From positions 39,560 through 103,559 of the forward strand of contig NZ_JACCHQ010000027.1 of assembly GCF_016031655.1 (NCBI RefSeq): DNA of 64,000 nucleotides, in the 5' to 3' direction. The notes beneath the pieces were generated by a model. The model did not search any database. It was not told where the DNA came from and was given only the letters and a program-made list of their open reading frames with translations. The position numbers and the translations under genes were made by a program. This stretch comes from Bradyrhizobium glycinis (GTDB taxonomy: Bacteria > Pseudomonadota > Alphaproteobacteria > Rhizobiales > Xanthobacteraceae). Positions 1-8,092 of this stretch are shown here, one piece after another (the stretch's first letter is position 1; each line of letters begins with the position of its first letter).

Positions 1-521
1 ATTGGAAACAGCGATGCAATGAGCCGCGCGCCCCGAGGTTCAACATAGTAAAGGCGTGGGAAGATGCTTCCGTCCCATACCAGACAGAACGCCGGGTTTC
101 CCGCGCTGGCGAAAGGACTGGTGCAATATGCTGACGCGACGTGGCCAGTGACGTGAGGGTAGCTCTTGTATGGAAACGTCTTGCCGCCGAGGATCAGGCC
201 AAAGCCGTCGACGGAATCAAGAAGCCCCTCATTAGCGCGTTCGACGTATGGCGCCCCCTTCAGCCCGATCGGCACAGCTCCACTCAGGACTTGGAACTGC
301 GACTCAATCTCCCCATCCCAGCCGTCGATGACGAACTGATCGATATCTCGTGGATCGAGGCCGTGCTCCGCCAAGGCGAGCACGACTGCATCAAGATTCT
401 CGACTGATTGATAGCGTGGACTGTTGTCGCGCTTCTCTTGCTCCGTGCAAAAGAGAAGCCGCCCATCTTCGACGACCGCAACCGCGCCGTCATGTGTTAA
501 TTTGATGCCGCAGATACGCAT
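1..521 (-). CDS. nodU: NodU carbamoyltransferase, N-terminal part (runs off the window)
   Basis: NodU transfers a carbamoyl group to the non-reducing end of the Nod factor in the cytoplasm, using carbamoyl phosphate. Reading leftward from an ATG at 521, preceded by AGGAGG, the frame stays open to base 1, so about 173 codons of a protein usually near 560 residues are present. The start MRICGIKLTHDG and the later segments FVIDGWDGEIES, HVTGHVASAYC and LVWDGS match the N-terminal domain of the NodU/CmcH carbamoyltransferase family. It follows nodS by 13 bp and is the last visible gene of the nodA-nodB-nodC-nodS-nodU operon. Only the 3' end is missing, because of the window edge. Confidence 0.95.
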   Translation of the reverse strand, partial: MRICGIKLTHDGAVAVVEDGRLLFCTEQEKRDNSPRYQSVENLDAVVLALAEHGLDPRDIDQFVIDGWDGEIESQFQVLSGAVPIGLKGAPYVERANEGLLDSVDGFGLILGGKTFPYKSYPHVTGHVASAYCTSPFASAGNPAFCLVWDGSIFPRLYYVEPRGARLIASLFP

Positions 522-534
522 ACGCCCTCCTAAC

Positions 535-1164
535 CTAGCAACCGACGTTTGATTGTTCTGACGAGTGACCCTGCTTTTGGAACCTCACGATCAGGCAATC
601 TTCGTTCGGCAACTCGGTGTGGCAGTGAAGACGCTCGACCTCGGATAGACTCTCGTTGAAGAGAGCGATCATCGTCTCGGCGCCAGCAGCATGCTGCCAG
701 CGTTCACACGTGGCATCACGTGCGGACCCGAAAATCAGAGCTCCATTCGGCGCAAGCATGCCCACCAGGTTCCGAATGGCTGCGTGCATCTCGAAAACGT
801 CCTTCAGGTAGTAGAGAACCTCGGCCACTACAATCAAATCGAACTTCTCAGTGGTCGAGAATCGTTGAATGTCGCAGGTTACCCACTTGATATGTGACCA
901 CTTCCTGGTGCGTCGTTGCGCTCGCTCGATCGCCTGCGGCATGACATCGACTACGGTGAGTCGCTTGCAGAGTGGCGCCAGCATCTCGGTGAATGAACCG
1001 GCTGCACATCCTACTTCGAGGGCGCAGGCAACATCTCCGCTGCGACGGGACATCGTGAGCATTTGCGCGTATCGCTCCTGCTCGAACGAACTACTGTCGA
1101 AGCGCCATGGATCGTCGACGGCCAACTCTCGCTCTAGCAGCTGACGGTTTTTGTCCGAGGTCAT
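535..1164 (-). CDS. nodS: NodS, Nod factor N-methyltransferase
   Basis: NodS methylates the free amino group of the non-reducing terminal glucosamine of the de-N-acetylated chito-oligosaccharide, using S-adenosylmethionine. The 209-residue product has the class I methyltransferase fold: motif I ALEVGCAAGSFTE near residue 48, an acidic motif II in VVDVM, and FDLIVVAEVLYYL near residue 110 as motif IV. The length agrees with Bradyrhizobium NodS (about 209). Its ATG overlaps the nodC stop by 4 bp, so the two are probably translationally coupled, and nodU follows after 13 bp. Expression is expected from the nod box before nodA. Confidence 0.95.
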   Translation of the reverse strand: MTSDKNRQLLERELAVDDPWRFDSSSFEQERYAQMLTMSRRSGDVACALEVGCAAGSFTEMLAPLCKRLTVVDVMPQAIERAQRRTRKWSHIKWVTCDIQRFSTTEKFDLIVVAEVLYYLKDVFEMHAAIRNLVGMLAPNGALIFGSARDATCERWQHAAGAETMIALFNESLSEVERLHCHTELPNEDCLIVRFQKQGHSSEQSNVGC

Positions 1165-2528
1165 GAGCCACCCACTTTTTGTCGGGCAGTCAAACGATCG
1201 CGGCCGCGAGCACTCTCCGTCGTCACCAGGCTCGATGGACCGTGTGAGAACGTATTACACAGTCCTGCATTGTTTGCAGAACCTCGTCCTGCGTTCGGGT
1301 GCAGGACGACGGGCTGCTTTTCCCCTTGGCTCGGTACATTGGCGACTTTACGAGATAGCCAATCGCTGTTGCCCAACGTACAAAGCGCATAGGCCTTCAA
1401 AGGAAGGAGGAGAAAGATATTAATCGGTGTATGGAGCGAGAAGCCGAGAAATCGCACTTCGCGCGCACGGACTGCTGCCACACTGCACCGGACCATCGTC
1501 ATTGCTGCGATCGTCAATCCGGTCCACCAGGGTACCGAGCCGCCTATTACGAGCTGCGCGAGCGCAGCCAAAGCTGAAAGGGCGAGAAGCAATGGTCCGA
1601 GATTTTGCCCGATAACGTCTAGCGTAAGATAGCCATCGAGCTCCGGCAGCAGACGTAATGCAAGAAACGTGTCTCGAAAGGTGCTGCGCGCCCAGCGGAG
1701 TTGCTGACGGAGATATGGCGCAAGGCTGTCCGGGACGACTGTTGCAGCTATCGCGTCCGGGACATATTCGGTTCGGAACCCCGCCTTGAGCATGAGGATC
1801 GTTAAATGCCGATCCTCGCCGAAATCGCTCGGCTTCCCACGAAAGAATTGCGTTTCGTATTGATCAAGCAGGAGAGCGAGCGCGGAGCGGCGATACATGG
1901 CACATGGGCCGCAGCAGCACATGACCGCACCGAAGCGAGCCTGTGCCGCGCGCTCTTCGTTGCACGCCAACCAGTATTCCATATCGATCAGCCTGGTCAG
2001 CCAGCTTTTGCTGCGATTGCTCGCTATCAACTGGCCCATGGCCGCGCCGATTTCCGGGTCACGCATCTTCAATGCAAGCTTCGTGACGACGTCAGCAGCA
2101 AGTATAGTATCCGAGTCGACGTTGAGCACGAGATCGCCGGATGAGCTGCGTATCGCAGCGATCTGCGCTTTGCGCTTGCCAACGTTGTTTGCCAGCAAGA
2201 TGACGCTGAACCTAGGATCGTTCGCGTAAATTTCGTGGACAGGTGCGACAAGGCCGCGATTTGCTGACCCGTCGTCGACCACATAAACGCGTAGCTTTCC
2301 GGCGTAGTCTTGATTAGCAAGCGACTCGAGACATTCGGCGAGCGTGTTTGGATCCTCATTGAAGCACGGCACGATGACGTCTACACTGGGAAGGACCGCC
2401 TCAGGTTTGTCGTGCAGCGACGAGTTATTCACCGGTTGGGCATAAAGCGCTTGCGCGCTCTTGTAGATAGTCGAGAGCAGCGCATAAGCCGAAACGGCGA
2501 CAGCACTGGTTGTGGCGAGAACGTCCAT
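1161..2528 (-). CDS. nodC: NodC, chito-oligosaccharide synthase (N-acetylglucosaminyltransferase)
   Basis: NodC polymerises UDP-GlcNAc into the chitin-oligomer backbone of the Nod factor at the inner membrane. The 455-residue protein has an N-terminal membrane segment (residues 1-25) and then the GT2 catalytic domain: IVPCFNEDP, VVDDGSA, the DxD motif in NVDSDT, the acid in GEDRHL, and QQLRWARS, the product-binding (Q/R)xxRW motif. Hydrophobic C-terminal segments follow (about residues 305-385). B. japonicum NodC is about 485 residues; this one is shorter and its last 45 residues diverge, ending in KVGGS, so a 3' frameshift relative to relatives is likely but lies outside the catalytic core. 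It starts 18 bp after nodB and overlaps nodS by 4 bp. Confidence 0.95.
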   Translation of the reverse strand: MDVLATTSAVAVSAYALLSTIYKSAQALYAQPVNNSSLHDKPEAVLPSVDVIVPCFNEDPNTLAECLESLANQDYAGKLRVYVVDDGSANRGLVAPVHEIYANDPRFSVILLANNVGKRKAQIAAIRSSSGDLVLNVDSDTILAADVVTKLALKMRDPEIGAAMGQLIASNRSKSWLTRLIDMEYWLACNEERAAQARFGAVMCCCGPCAMYRRSALALLLDQYETQFFRGKPSDFGEDRHLTILMLKAGFRTEYVPDAIAATVVPDSLAPYLRQQLRWARSTFRDTFLALRLLPELDGYLTLDVIGQNLGPLLLALSALAALAQLVIGGSVPWWTGLTIAAMTMVRCSVAAVRAREVRFLGFSLHTPINIFLLLPLKAYALCTLGNSDWLSRKVANVPSQGEKQPVVLHPNAGRGSANNAGLCNTFSHGPSSLVTTESARGRDRLTARQKVGGS

Positions 2529-2546
2529 AGGTACTCAGTTTTCTTT

Positions 2547-3206
2547 TCAGTGAAGTTGAGGGAGCGGACGAATTACAAACCCGCGCCGTTGTAGTGCCGG
2601 TATCAGGTATGACAGGGCCATCGTGGTCTGATCACGCAGCGTGGCTTCAGTGCACAGTCCCCCCTCATCAGGAGGATATCCGTCGTGCAGGAGCACAATC
2701 GCACCTGGCCGAACGCTGGCCAGCACTGAATTCACGATTTCATCGACCCCGGGGCGGGACCAATCTCTCGGATCAACCGACCAGTGTACCGCTGTGAGAC
2801 CAGCGCTCGCTGACATAGCGAGCACCTCTCGTGTCCATATGCCGTAAGGTGCTCGCATGTGCCTGGGAGAGGCCTGCGGGCACACGGAACGGATCGCCTC
2901 GCTCGCCTTCAGCACTTCGTCGCGTATCTCCGCAGGTCCGCATCTGGATAGATCCGGATGCGTCATCGTGTGGTTCGCGACCTCGTGCCCTTCTGCGATC
3001 ATTCGTCGAATGAGTTCAGGTTGCTCGGTTGCGTACGTGCCAATCACGAAGAATGTCGCTGGAACGCCATGTCGCGAAAGCACATCGAGCACCTCTGGCG
3101 TGCAAAATGGATTTGGCCCGTCGTCGAAGGTCAAATAGATAGGGCGGCTGCCGCTCACGTCAGCGTAGTCGCAGCGCACAGCGGATGGCGGGACAAGCTT
3201 GTTCAC
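2547..3206 (-). CDS. nodB: NodB, chito-oligosaccharide deacetylase
   Basis: NodB removes the N-acetyl group from the non-reducing terminal residue of the chitin oligomer so that NodA can acylate it. The 219-residue protein is a carbohydrate esterase family 4 (polysaccharide deacetylase) enzyme: motif 1 TFDDGPNPF near residue 27 with the catalytic base and metal aspartates, motif 2 EVANHTMTHPDL near residue 75 giving the HxxxxD-type metal ligands, MRAPYGIW near residue 118, and LLHDGYP near residue 175. The length fits NodB. Its ATG overlaps the nodA stop (ATGA), the usual arrangement in rhizobial nodAB. Confidence 0.96.
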   Translation of the reverse strand: MNKLVPPSAVRCDYADVSGSRPIYLTFDDGPNPFCTPEVLDVLSRHGVPATFFVIGTYATEQPELIRRMIAEGHEVANHTMTHPDLSRCGPAEIRDEVLKASEAIRSVCPQASPRHMRAPYGIWTREVLAMSASAGLTAVHWSVDPRDWSRPGVDEIVNSVLASVRPGAIVLLHDGYPPDEGGLCTEATLRDQTTMALSYLIPALQRRGFVIRPLPQLH

Positions 3207-3829
3207 AGCTCAGGCCCGTTACGATCGATGATCGTCCCGGTCGGCCACTCGCTAATCGAGCGTCCAACCGGGAACACCACCACGATCACGTCTTCGATCC
3301 GGATCGGCGATAAATTGGGATAGACATCCACATGCGTGGAGCGGACGCGAATGCCAGACATGAGGGTAGCAAGCCCCTGCCTTCCGACCAGCCGAGTCAT
3401 ATGTCTCTCAAGCGCGGGCCGAACCGTGCCAAAGCCGAATGGAACCCCAACCTCGTGCAGTAAGGGATACGTCACGCGCATAGCGTGGCTAATTCCCAGC
3501 CCTTCAAGATCCGGACGCACCGCATACAGCCCGAGTTCGGCCACGAGGAGATCGACCCCACCAACCTTGATGAAGCGGCGCAGTAGCCCGAGGTGAGCGG
3601 CTATCCCGCGCGCGTCGTAACCGATGACGCGGACTTCAGGTCTTGCACCGGCCCAACTCCGATTGCCCTCAAATGGCTGCGCATTGAACGCTCCGGTCGG
3701 CCCGTAACTGTTGCGGAAGAACTCGGCGAGCTCGGCATGATCGGCGAGTTGCAGTTCGTTTTCCCAGCGACGGGTCCACTGCACTTTAGCGCGCGAAGAA
3801 GGGCCAGTCGGGGATACGACGATGTTCAT
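3203..3829 (-). CDS. nodA: NodA, Nod factor N-acyltransferase
   Basis: NodA attaches the fatty acyl chain to the deacetylated amino group of the Nod factor backbone. I place the start at the ATG at 3829 (MNIVVSPTGPSSRAKV), giving 208 residues, because this matches the N-terminus of other Bradyrhizobium NodA proteins and has AAGGAAG a few bases upstream; an in-frame ATG at 3874 would add 15 unlike residues. Typical family segments include RRWENELQLADHAELAEF, FRNSYGPTGAF, NRSWAGARPE and HLGLLRRFI. First gene of the nodA-nodB-nodC-nodS-nodU operon; it overlaps nodB by 4 bp. Confidence 0.96.
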   Translation of the reverse strand: MNIVVSPTGPSSRAKVQWTRRWENELQLADHAELAEFFRNSYGPTGAFNAQPFEGNRSWAGARPEVRVIGYDARGIAAHLGLLRRFIKVGGVDLLVAELGLYAVRPDLEGLGISHAMRVTYPLLHEVGVPFGFGTVRPALERHMTRLVGRQGLATLMSGIRVRSTHVDVYPNLSPIRIEDVIVVVFPVGRSISEWPTGTIIDRNGPEL

Positions 3830-3883
3830 GGCGGGCTTCCTTGCGCCAGCGAAAATAGGAGCGGAGATGGACACGTGAACTCG

Positions 3884-4210
3884 CTACTCGGCGACCCGCT
3901 GACCAATGCTGAAATGCCGCGCCATGCCCGCTCGCAGCTCGGCACCGCACTCTTGCACCGCGCGATGCGCCTTTGTTTCAGACGAAGCGACCCCACGATT
4001 CGAAATCGTCATCCGGCCAATGCCCCGCCCGAGATATGTCGAAAGATGCCGACGAGGTGATTGGACGACCCAGAACCTGTCCCCCGGCATGAACTTTTCC
4101 ACCACGTCCCGTGCCGCTGTCGACGCTTTGACGTCTGAGGTCAGGCTATCGATGCGAGGAGCCTCAATGGCGCGTCGGAGTGGCATCAGATCAATCTGTT
4201 TTTTATGCAT
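3884..4210 (-). CDS. NodY/NodK-like ORF between the nod box and nodA
   Basis: Between the nod box and nodA is an open frame that reaches up to 4585, inside the nod box itself, so the true start must lie further down. I choose the ATG at 4210 (MHKKQIDLMPLRRAIE), giving 108 residues; ATG codons at 4273 and 4378 are alternatives. Bradyrhizobium species carry a gene of unknown function in exactly this place, called nodY in B. japonicum and nodK in the B. elkanii/Parasponia group, of about 140 codons. I assign it by position and reading frame; I cannot confirm sequence identity. The product is basic with no visible domain. It ends 54 bp before nodA and would share its transcript. Confidence 0.55.
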   Translation of the reverse strand: MHKKQIDLMPLRRAIEAPRIDSLTSDVKASTAARDVVEKFMPGDRFWVVQSPRRHLSTYLGRGIGRMTISNRGVASSETKAHRAVQECGAELRAGMARHFSIGQRVAE

Positions 4211-4573
4211 CTTCGACACGCCCCAAATGCGGTGGAGAGGCGAGCCCTGAGAGTCGCCGGCATTACTTGGCATCCGCAATCCGCGCCTGCCGCTATGTCG
4301 TGAACGTAGAATGAGGTTGAACGCGCTCTCAAGTGTACGCCGGTAAACCACCGATATGGAAACGGATGAGATACGCATACGAACGTTTATGCGGCGGGCG
4401 TCGGATCGAGCGCGCTTCACACCAAGAAGATCCAGCGTGGCCCGCACGGCACGCGTAATGCCGCCCTCGCAACGAATATGGCGGATGCTCGCGCGTCCAG
4501 GAGTTTCAGTCTGAGCCCTGGAGCGACCAGCAGCCATCTTGGTATGCCTGATTAATCTTCTAAACTGATGTTT

Positions 4574-4640
4574 GCTATCCAACATCCCGCAATTTGGTAA
4601 AATCGATTGTTTTGATAGAACACATCCACACGATGGATAG
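4574..4640 (-). promoter_or_regulatory. nod box (NodD binding site) upstream of the nodY/nodA operon
   Basis: On the minus strand this segment contains ATCCATCGTGTGGATG, then ATCAAAACAATCGATTTTAC and CAAATTGCGGGATGTTGGAT. This is a near-consensus extended nod box, including the conserved core AACAATCGATTTTACCAA. It lies in the divergent space 10 bp from the nodD1 start, so it should drive the nodABC operon leftward and also be where NodD acts on its own promoter. NodD with flavonoid is the expected activator. Confidence 0.93.
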
Positions 4641-4649
4641 ACTCACGAC

Positions 4650-5594
4650 ATGCGGTTCAAGGGACTTGATCTAAATCTTCTCGTTGCGCTCGATGCTCTG
4701 ATGACGGAGCGCAACCTCACGGCGGCGGCGCGCAAGATTAACCTGAGCCAGCCCGCTATGAGCGCCGCGATCGGGCGGCTGCGCACCTATTTCCGCGATG
4801 AACTGTTTACCATGAGAGGTCGCGAACTCGTCCCGACACCTGGGGCGGAGGCGCTTGCAGGTCCGGTTCGTGAGACCCTGCTGCACATCCAACTCTCGAT
4901 CATATCGCGGGACGCGTTCGATCCGACCCAGTCGAGCCGACGCTTCAGGATTATTCTCTCCGATTTCATGACAATCGTTTTTTTCCGAAGAATCATGGAC
5001 CGTATTGCAAAAGAAGCCCCTGCGGTACGCTTCGAATTGCTGCCATTCTCGGATGAACCCGATGAGCTACTCCGCCGGAGCGAGGTGGACTTCCTCATAC
5101 TGCCGGAAGTGTTCATGTCGAGCGCGCACCCTAAGGCGACGCTTTTTGACGAGACCATGGTATGCGTGGCATGTCCTACGAACAAGCAGCTATCGCGGCA
5201 GCTTACGTTCGAGACATACAGTTCGATGGGGCACGTTACGGCCCAGTTCGGACGGCCGCTGAGACCAAACCTGGAAGAATGGTTTTTGCTTGAGCACGGC
5301 CTGAAGAGACGCATTGAGGTCGTGGTGCAGGGCTTTAGCCTAATTCCGCCGATATTGTTGGACACGAGCCGCATCGGCACGATGCCATTACGGCTCGCCA
5401 GACACTTCGAGAAGCTGATGCCACTGCGGATCGTCGAACCTCCGGTAGCCTTGCCCAAATTTACCGAAGCGGTGCAATGGCCTGCGTCCCACAATACCGA
5501 CCCGGCAAGCATTTGGATGAGACGGATATTGCTGGAGGAGGCATCAAACATGGCGTCTGGGCATCGGAAGCCTCCCCCTCGCAGCGGTTGCTAG
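4650..5594 (+). CDS. nodD1: NodD1, LysR-type flavonoid-responsive activator
   Basis: LysR-family transcription factor that binds nod boxes and activates nod genes with host isoflavonoids. The 314-residue product begins MRFKGLDLNLLVALDALM and has the winged helix-turn-helix at residues 20-60 (LTAAARKINLSQPAMSAAI), followed by the ligand-binding domain, whose FRIILSDFMT start and SLIPPILLDTSRIGTMPLRL segment are typical of NodD. It is divergent from nodABC with the nod box between. By the Bradyrhizobium convention the copy next to the nod box is nodD1. The C-terminal ten residues (SGHRKPPPRSGC) are less conserved. Confidence 0.93.
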   Translation: MRFKGLDLNLLVALDALMTERNLTAAARKINLSQPAMSAAIGRLRTYFRDELFTMRGRELVPTPGAEALAGPVRETLLHIQLSIISRDAFDPTQSSRRFRIILSDFMTIVFFRRIMDRIAKEAPAVRFELLPFSDEPDELLRRSEVDFLILPEVFMSSAHPKATLFDETMVCVACPTNKQLSRQLTFETYSSMGHVTAQFGRPLRPNLEEWFLLEHGLKRRIEVVVQGFSLIPPILLDTSRIGTMPLRLARHFEKLMPLRIVEPPVALPKFTEAVQWPASHNTDPASIWMRRILLEEASNMASGHRKPPPRSGC

Positions 5595-5859
5595 GCTCAC
5601 CAGAAAGCCGCTCTCGGGACGTTTTAAATACGCTACTAAGTCCTTTCAGTGTGCTCGCCGGCTTACTTGTTTGGACCTCTAAGGCGCGAGCTATTCGAGG
5701 CCGCAGCTGGGCGGCAATCGATTGCAAAGACTTTCCTGGTGTGAGCGTTCTGATGGCGGAGTTGCGGTTTGACGCGCTTGGATTGCAAACAGGTGACGCC
5801 CGGCGATATCGCGCACGCACATTCCAGTGCAATGTGCTTTTCCTACCTAATAAAATCGC
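5595..5859. other. Gap between nodD1 and the promoter before nodD2
   Basis: No convincing gene. Open frames here give no recognisable protein. Together with the leader at 5891-6214 this forms about 620 bp between the two nodD genes; the only structured signal I find is the MerR-type promoter at 5860. Confidence 0.5.
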
Positions 5860-5890
5860 TTGAACCCCACACTGCGTCAGGTTGTAGGTT
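5860..5890 (+). promoter_or_regulatory. MerR-type promoter/operator copy A, upstream of nodD2
   Basis: TTGAAC (5860-5865), exactly 19 bp, then TAGGTT (5885-5890). The spacer carries an imperfect dyad: AACCCCAC on the left and GTCAGGTT on the right. The overlong 19-bp spacer with a dyad inside is the hallmark of promoters controlled by MerR-family activators. The sequence aligns with three other sites in this window, one directly before nolA. NolA is known to be needed for nodD2 expression in B. japonicum, which fits this site lying 325 bp before nodD2. Confidence 0.6.
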
Positions 5891-6214
5891 CGCCCTCGCA
5901 ACTAACGTACGCTACGAATCCCGTTGACGGGGCGCTTTGGCGAGCTCACGGCGCCGGCCTGACACTAACGAACTGACCAGGGGTGTTGCGAAGCTCTACG
6001 GAAGCGGCGAGATCGATCTGCTTCGGAACTCCTGTTGGTTTCTGACCGCTGGTGGTCCAGCTACCGCCTGCTTGCCGTTCTTGCGATCATTTCGCGAGCG
6101 TTTTCGCGCGATCTCACGGTAGATCCGATTCGGGAGAAGCAACAAAACCGCTTCAGGCTCAGCCGTAGCCGCTCGCTAGATGCACGCAAGCTTGTTTCTG
6201 TTGGATATGAAGAC

Positions 6215-7204
6215 ATGCGTTTCAAAGGCTTGGATCTGAATCTTCTCGTGGCGCTGGATGCTCTAATGACTGAGCGCAACCTCACGGCAGCGGCACGCAA
6301 GATTAACCTAAGTCAGCCGGCGATGAGCGCGGCCGTTGCCCGGCTTCGCACTTATTTTCGTGATGAGCTGTTTGCGATGAAGGGGCGGGAACTGGTCCCG
6401 ACGTCACGCGCGGAAGAACTCGCAGCTCCTGTCCGCGAGGCCATGATGCATATCGAGCTCTCAATCATCGCGCGAACCGCGTTCGATCCGGCTCAATCGA
6501 AGCGGTGCTTCAGGATCGGCCTTTCTGATTTTACAACAATCGTACTCTTCCGAAGTGTCGTGGAGCGCGCCGCGCGAGAGGCACCCGCGGTGAGCTTCGA
6601 ACTGGTGCCGCCCACTCAGCACGATGAGCTTCTGCGCCGCGGCGAAGTCGATTTTGTTATCCTGCCGGAATTCTTCTTGTCTAACGCGCACCCCAGAGCG
6701 GCTCTGTTCGAGGAGAGACTCGTCTGCGTAGGCTGTTGCACGAACAACGAGCTCCTACGGCGGCTTACATTCGATCGGTATATGTCGATGGGCCACGTTG
6801 CGGTTAACCTCGGAGGTACGCGCAAGAGGCCGGTCGACGAATCCTTTTTACTGGATTTCGGCCTCAATCGGCGTATCGAGGTTCTCGTGCAGAGCTTCAG
6901 CATGATTCCGCCGCTGCTGCTAGGCACGAACCGCATAGGAACGATGCCACTAAGGCTCGCAAAGCATTATCAAAACACGATGCCTCTTCGGATTGCCGAG
7001 CTTCCTCAGCTATTCCCCGCCTTCACTGAGGCGGTCCAATGGCCCGTGCTTCACGACAGCGACCCAGAAAGCCTCTGGATGCGAGAGATACTATTGCAGG
7101 AGGCTACCCGCATGGCTACCGCACAAGAGCCGTCCATGATCCGCAGTTTGGAACCAGCGGATGCCGCCAACGTATTCGCGCGATCTGGCTCGCCGTCGTC
7201 GTAA
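6215..7204 (+). CDS. nodD2: NodD2, second LysR-type NodD regulator
   Basis: Second NodD paralogue of 329 residues. I place the start at the ATG at 6215 (MRFKGLDLNLLVALDAL), which aligns exactly with NodD1; the open frame extends 60 codons further up without a NodD-like sequence. The helix-turn-helix is nearly identical to NodD1, and the C-terminal domain keeps FRIGLSDFTT and SMIPPLLLGTNRIGTMPLRL. In B. japonicum NodD2 is a repressor of nod genes, induced through NolA. It reads in the same direction as nodD1 and is followed by nolA, the known Bradyrhizobium order. The last 25 residues are longer than in NodD1. Confidence 0.92.
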   Translation: MRFKGLDLNLLVALDALMTERNLTAAARKINLSQPAMSAAVARLRTYFRDELFAMKGRELVPTSRAEELAAPVREAMMHIELSIIARTAFDPAQSKRCFRIGLSDFTTIVLFRSVVERAAREAPAVSFELVPPTQHDELLRRGEVDFVILPEFFLSNAHPRAALFEERLVCVGCCTNNELLRRLTFDRYMSMGHVAVNLGGTRKRPVDESFLLDFGLNRRIEVLVQSFSMIPPLLLGTNRIGTMPLRLAKHYQNTMPLRIAELPQLFPAFTEAVQWPVLHDSDPESLWMREILLQEATRMATAQEPSMIRSLEPADAANVFARSGSPSS

Positions 7205-7713
7205 GGACGTACGCAAGGTCCGCGAACGTCATACCCCAACGAACGGTTCGAGGCACGCCTCACTCAAACACGTCGGTGCTCAATGGGATCGCCGCAGCGC
7301 AACGCTGTCACGACCACCTTGTGTAACTCTTCCGCAGGTTGGCATTAGGCTCGACATGCGGGCGGCAACTGGACTAGTGGTTTGGCGTCAGAGACAGCTA
7401 GGCACGGCCGCAATCAGGCCGCCAGGTGCACTGCCTTGATACAGCAGGATTAACCACGGGGCTGTCGTTGTCACCCCCTCAGAATCGGTAGTGGCTCACG
7501 ATAAGCCTGACGGTTCAGCTTCCTCGGAAGAGATCTCACCACGCGCGGTGAGCGTGGGGGGCATTGGCGATGCATATGGCGACAACTCTTGCGCTATCGA
7601 AAGCTATCGTTGCGCTCGCATGTTGCTCAGTCGCATCGCTCTGGAGTACATCGCGTCTTCATCGCTTCATACCGCTGGTCTGACTTCTTTTAGCCCCACC
7701 GCAGCCAAACGTC
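7205..7713. other. Gap downstream of nodD2
   Basis: About 500 bp without a gene I can support. Open frames at 7491-7823 have no recognisable domain and overlap a better candidate at 7714. Confidence 0.4.
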
Positions 7714-7971
7714 TTGACGGCGTGCGATGCCCTGACGCCACGACAAACAGGGAGCCCAACGTTGCAAAAATGTACTGGGGTGTACGATCCGGAAGAGCTT
7801 TCCGCGCTGGGACGCCTTTATGATGGCGCGGTCAACGCGCTACCCCCATCGATGCGAAATCCGGAAAATCGCACAGCTATCGCCAAGCTGATCCTGGAGC
7901 GTACAGCTTCTGGCGACGCTCAACTGGCATACCTGACGAACTTGTTGATCGCTATTCGCCCTCAGGGTTGA
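7714..7971 (+). pseudogene. Remnant of a small conserved hypothetical, paralogue of the 12.2-kb gene
   Basis: The last 55 codons (from YDPEELSALGRLYDG to ERTASGDAQ) closely match the C-terminal half of the protein encoded at 12207-12584 (YYPEDLQVLGRLLDQ to LARAAAE): both contain LGRL-D-AV-ALP and IAKLIL. The upstream half of that relative is absent here, and the frame opens only with a TTG at 7714 into unrelated residues, so this looks like a 5'-truncated copy. The tail after the shared part (LAYLTNLLIAIRPQG) is different. Function unknown. Confidence 0.5.
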
Positions 7972-8046
7972 TCCCCCGCCATTCTGAGGATAGTCACCAC
8001 TCTCGCGCCGGAATGGAAGACGACGCGGCTAGAGCTTTGAAATCGC

Positions 8047-8077
8047 TTGAATCATACGTGACGTTAGGTTGTAGGCT
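8047..8077 (+). promoter_or_regulatory. MerR-type promoter/operator copy B, nolA promoter
   Basis: TTGAAT (8047-8052), exactly 19 bp, then TAGGCT (8072-8077). The spacer holds a dyad centred on ACGTGACGT, with left arm AATCATACGT and right arm ACGTTAGGTT. The -10 lies 15 bp before the nolA ATG, so the transcript would be almost leaderless. MerR-family genes are commonly autoregulated from such promoters, so NolA is the obvious candidate to bind here. Confidence 0.65.
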
Positions 8078-8092
8078 TTGAAATTGAACACC

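Noticed and set aside
3830..3874. Upstream ATG for nodA (15 extra codons)
   Set aside because: The extra residues do not resemble NodA N-termini, and AAGGAAG precedes the ATG at 3829.
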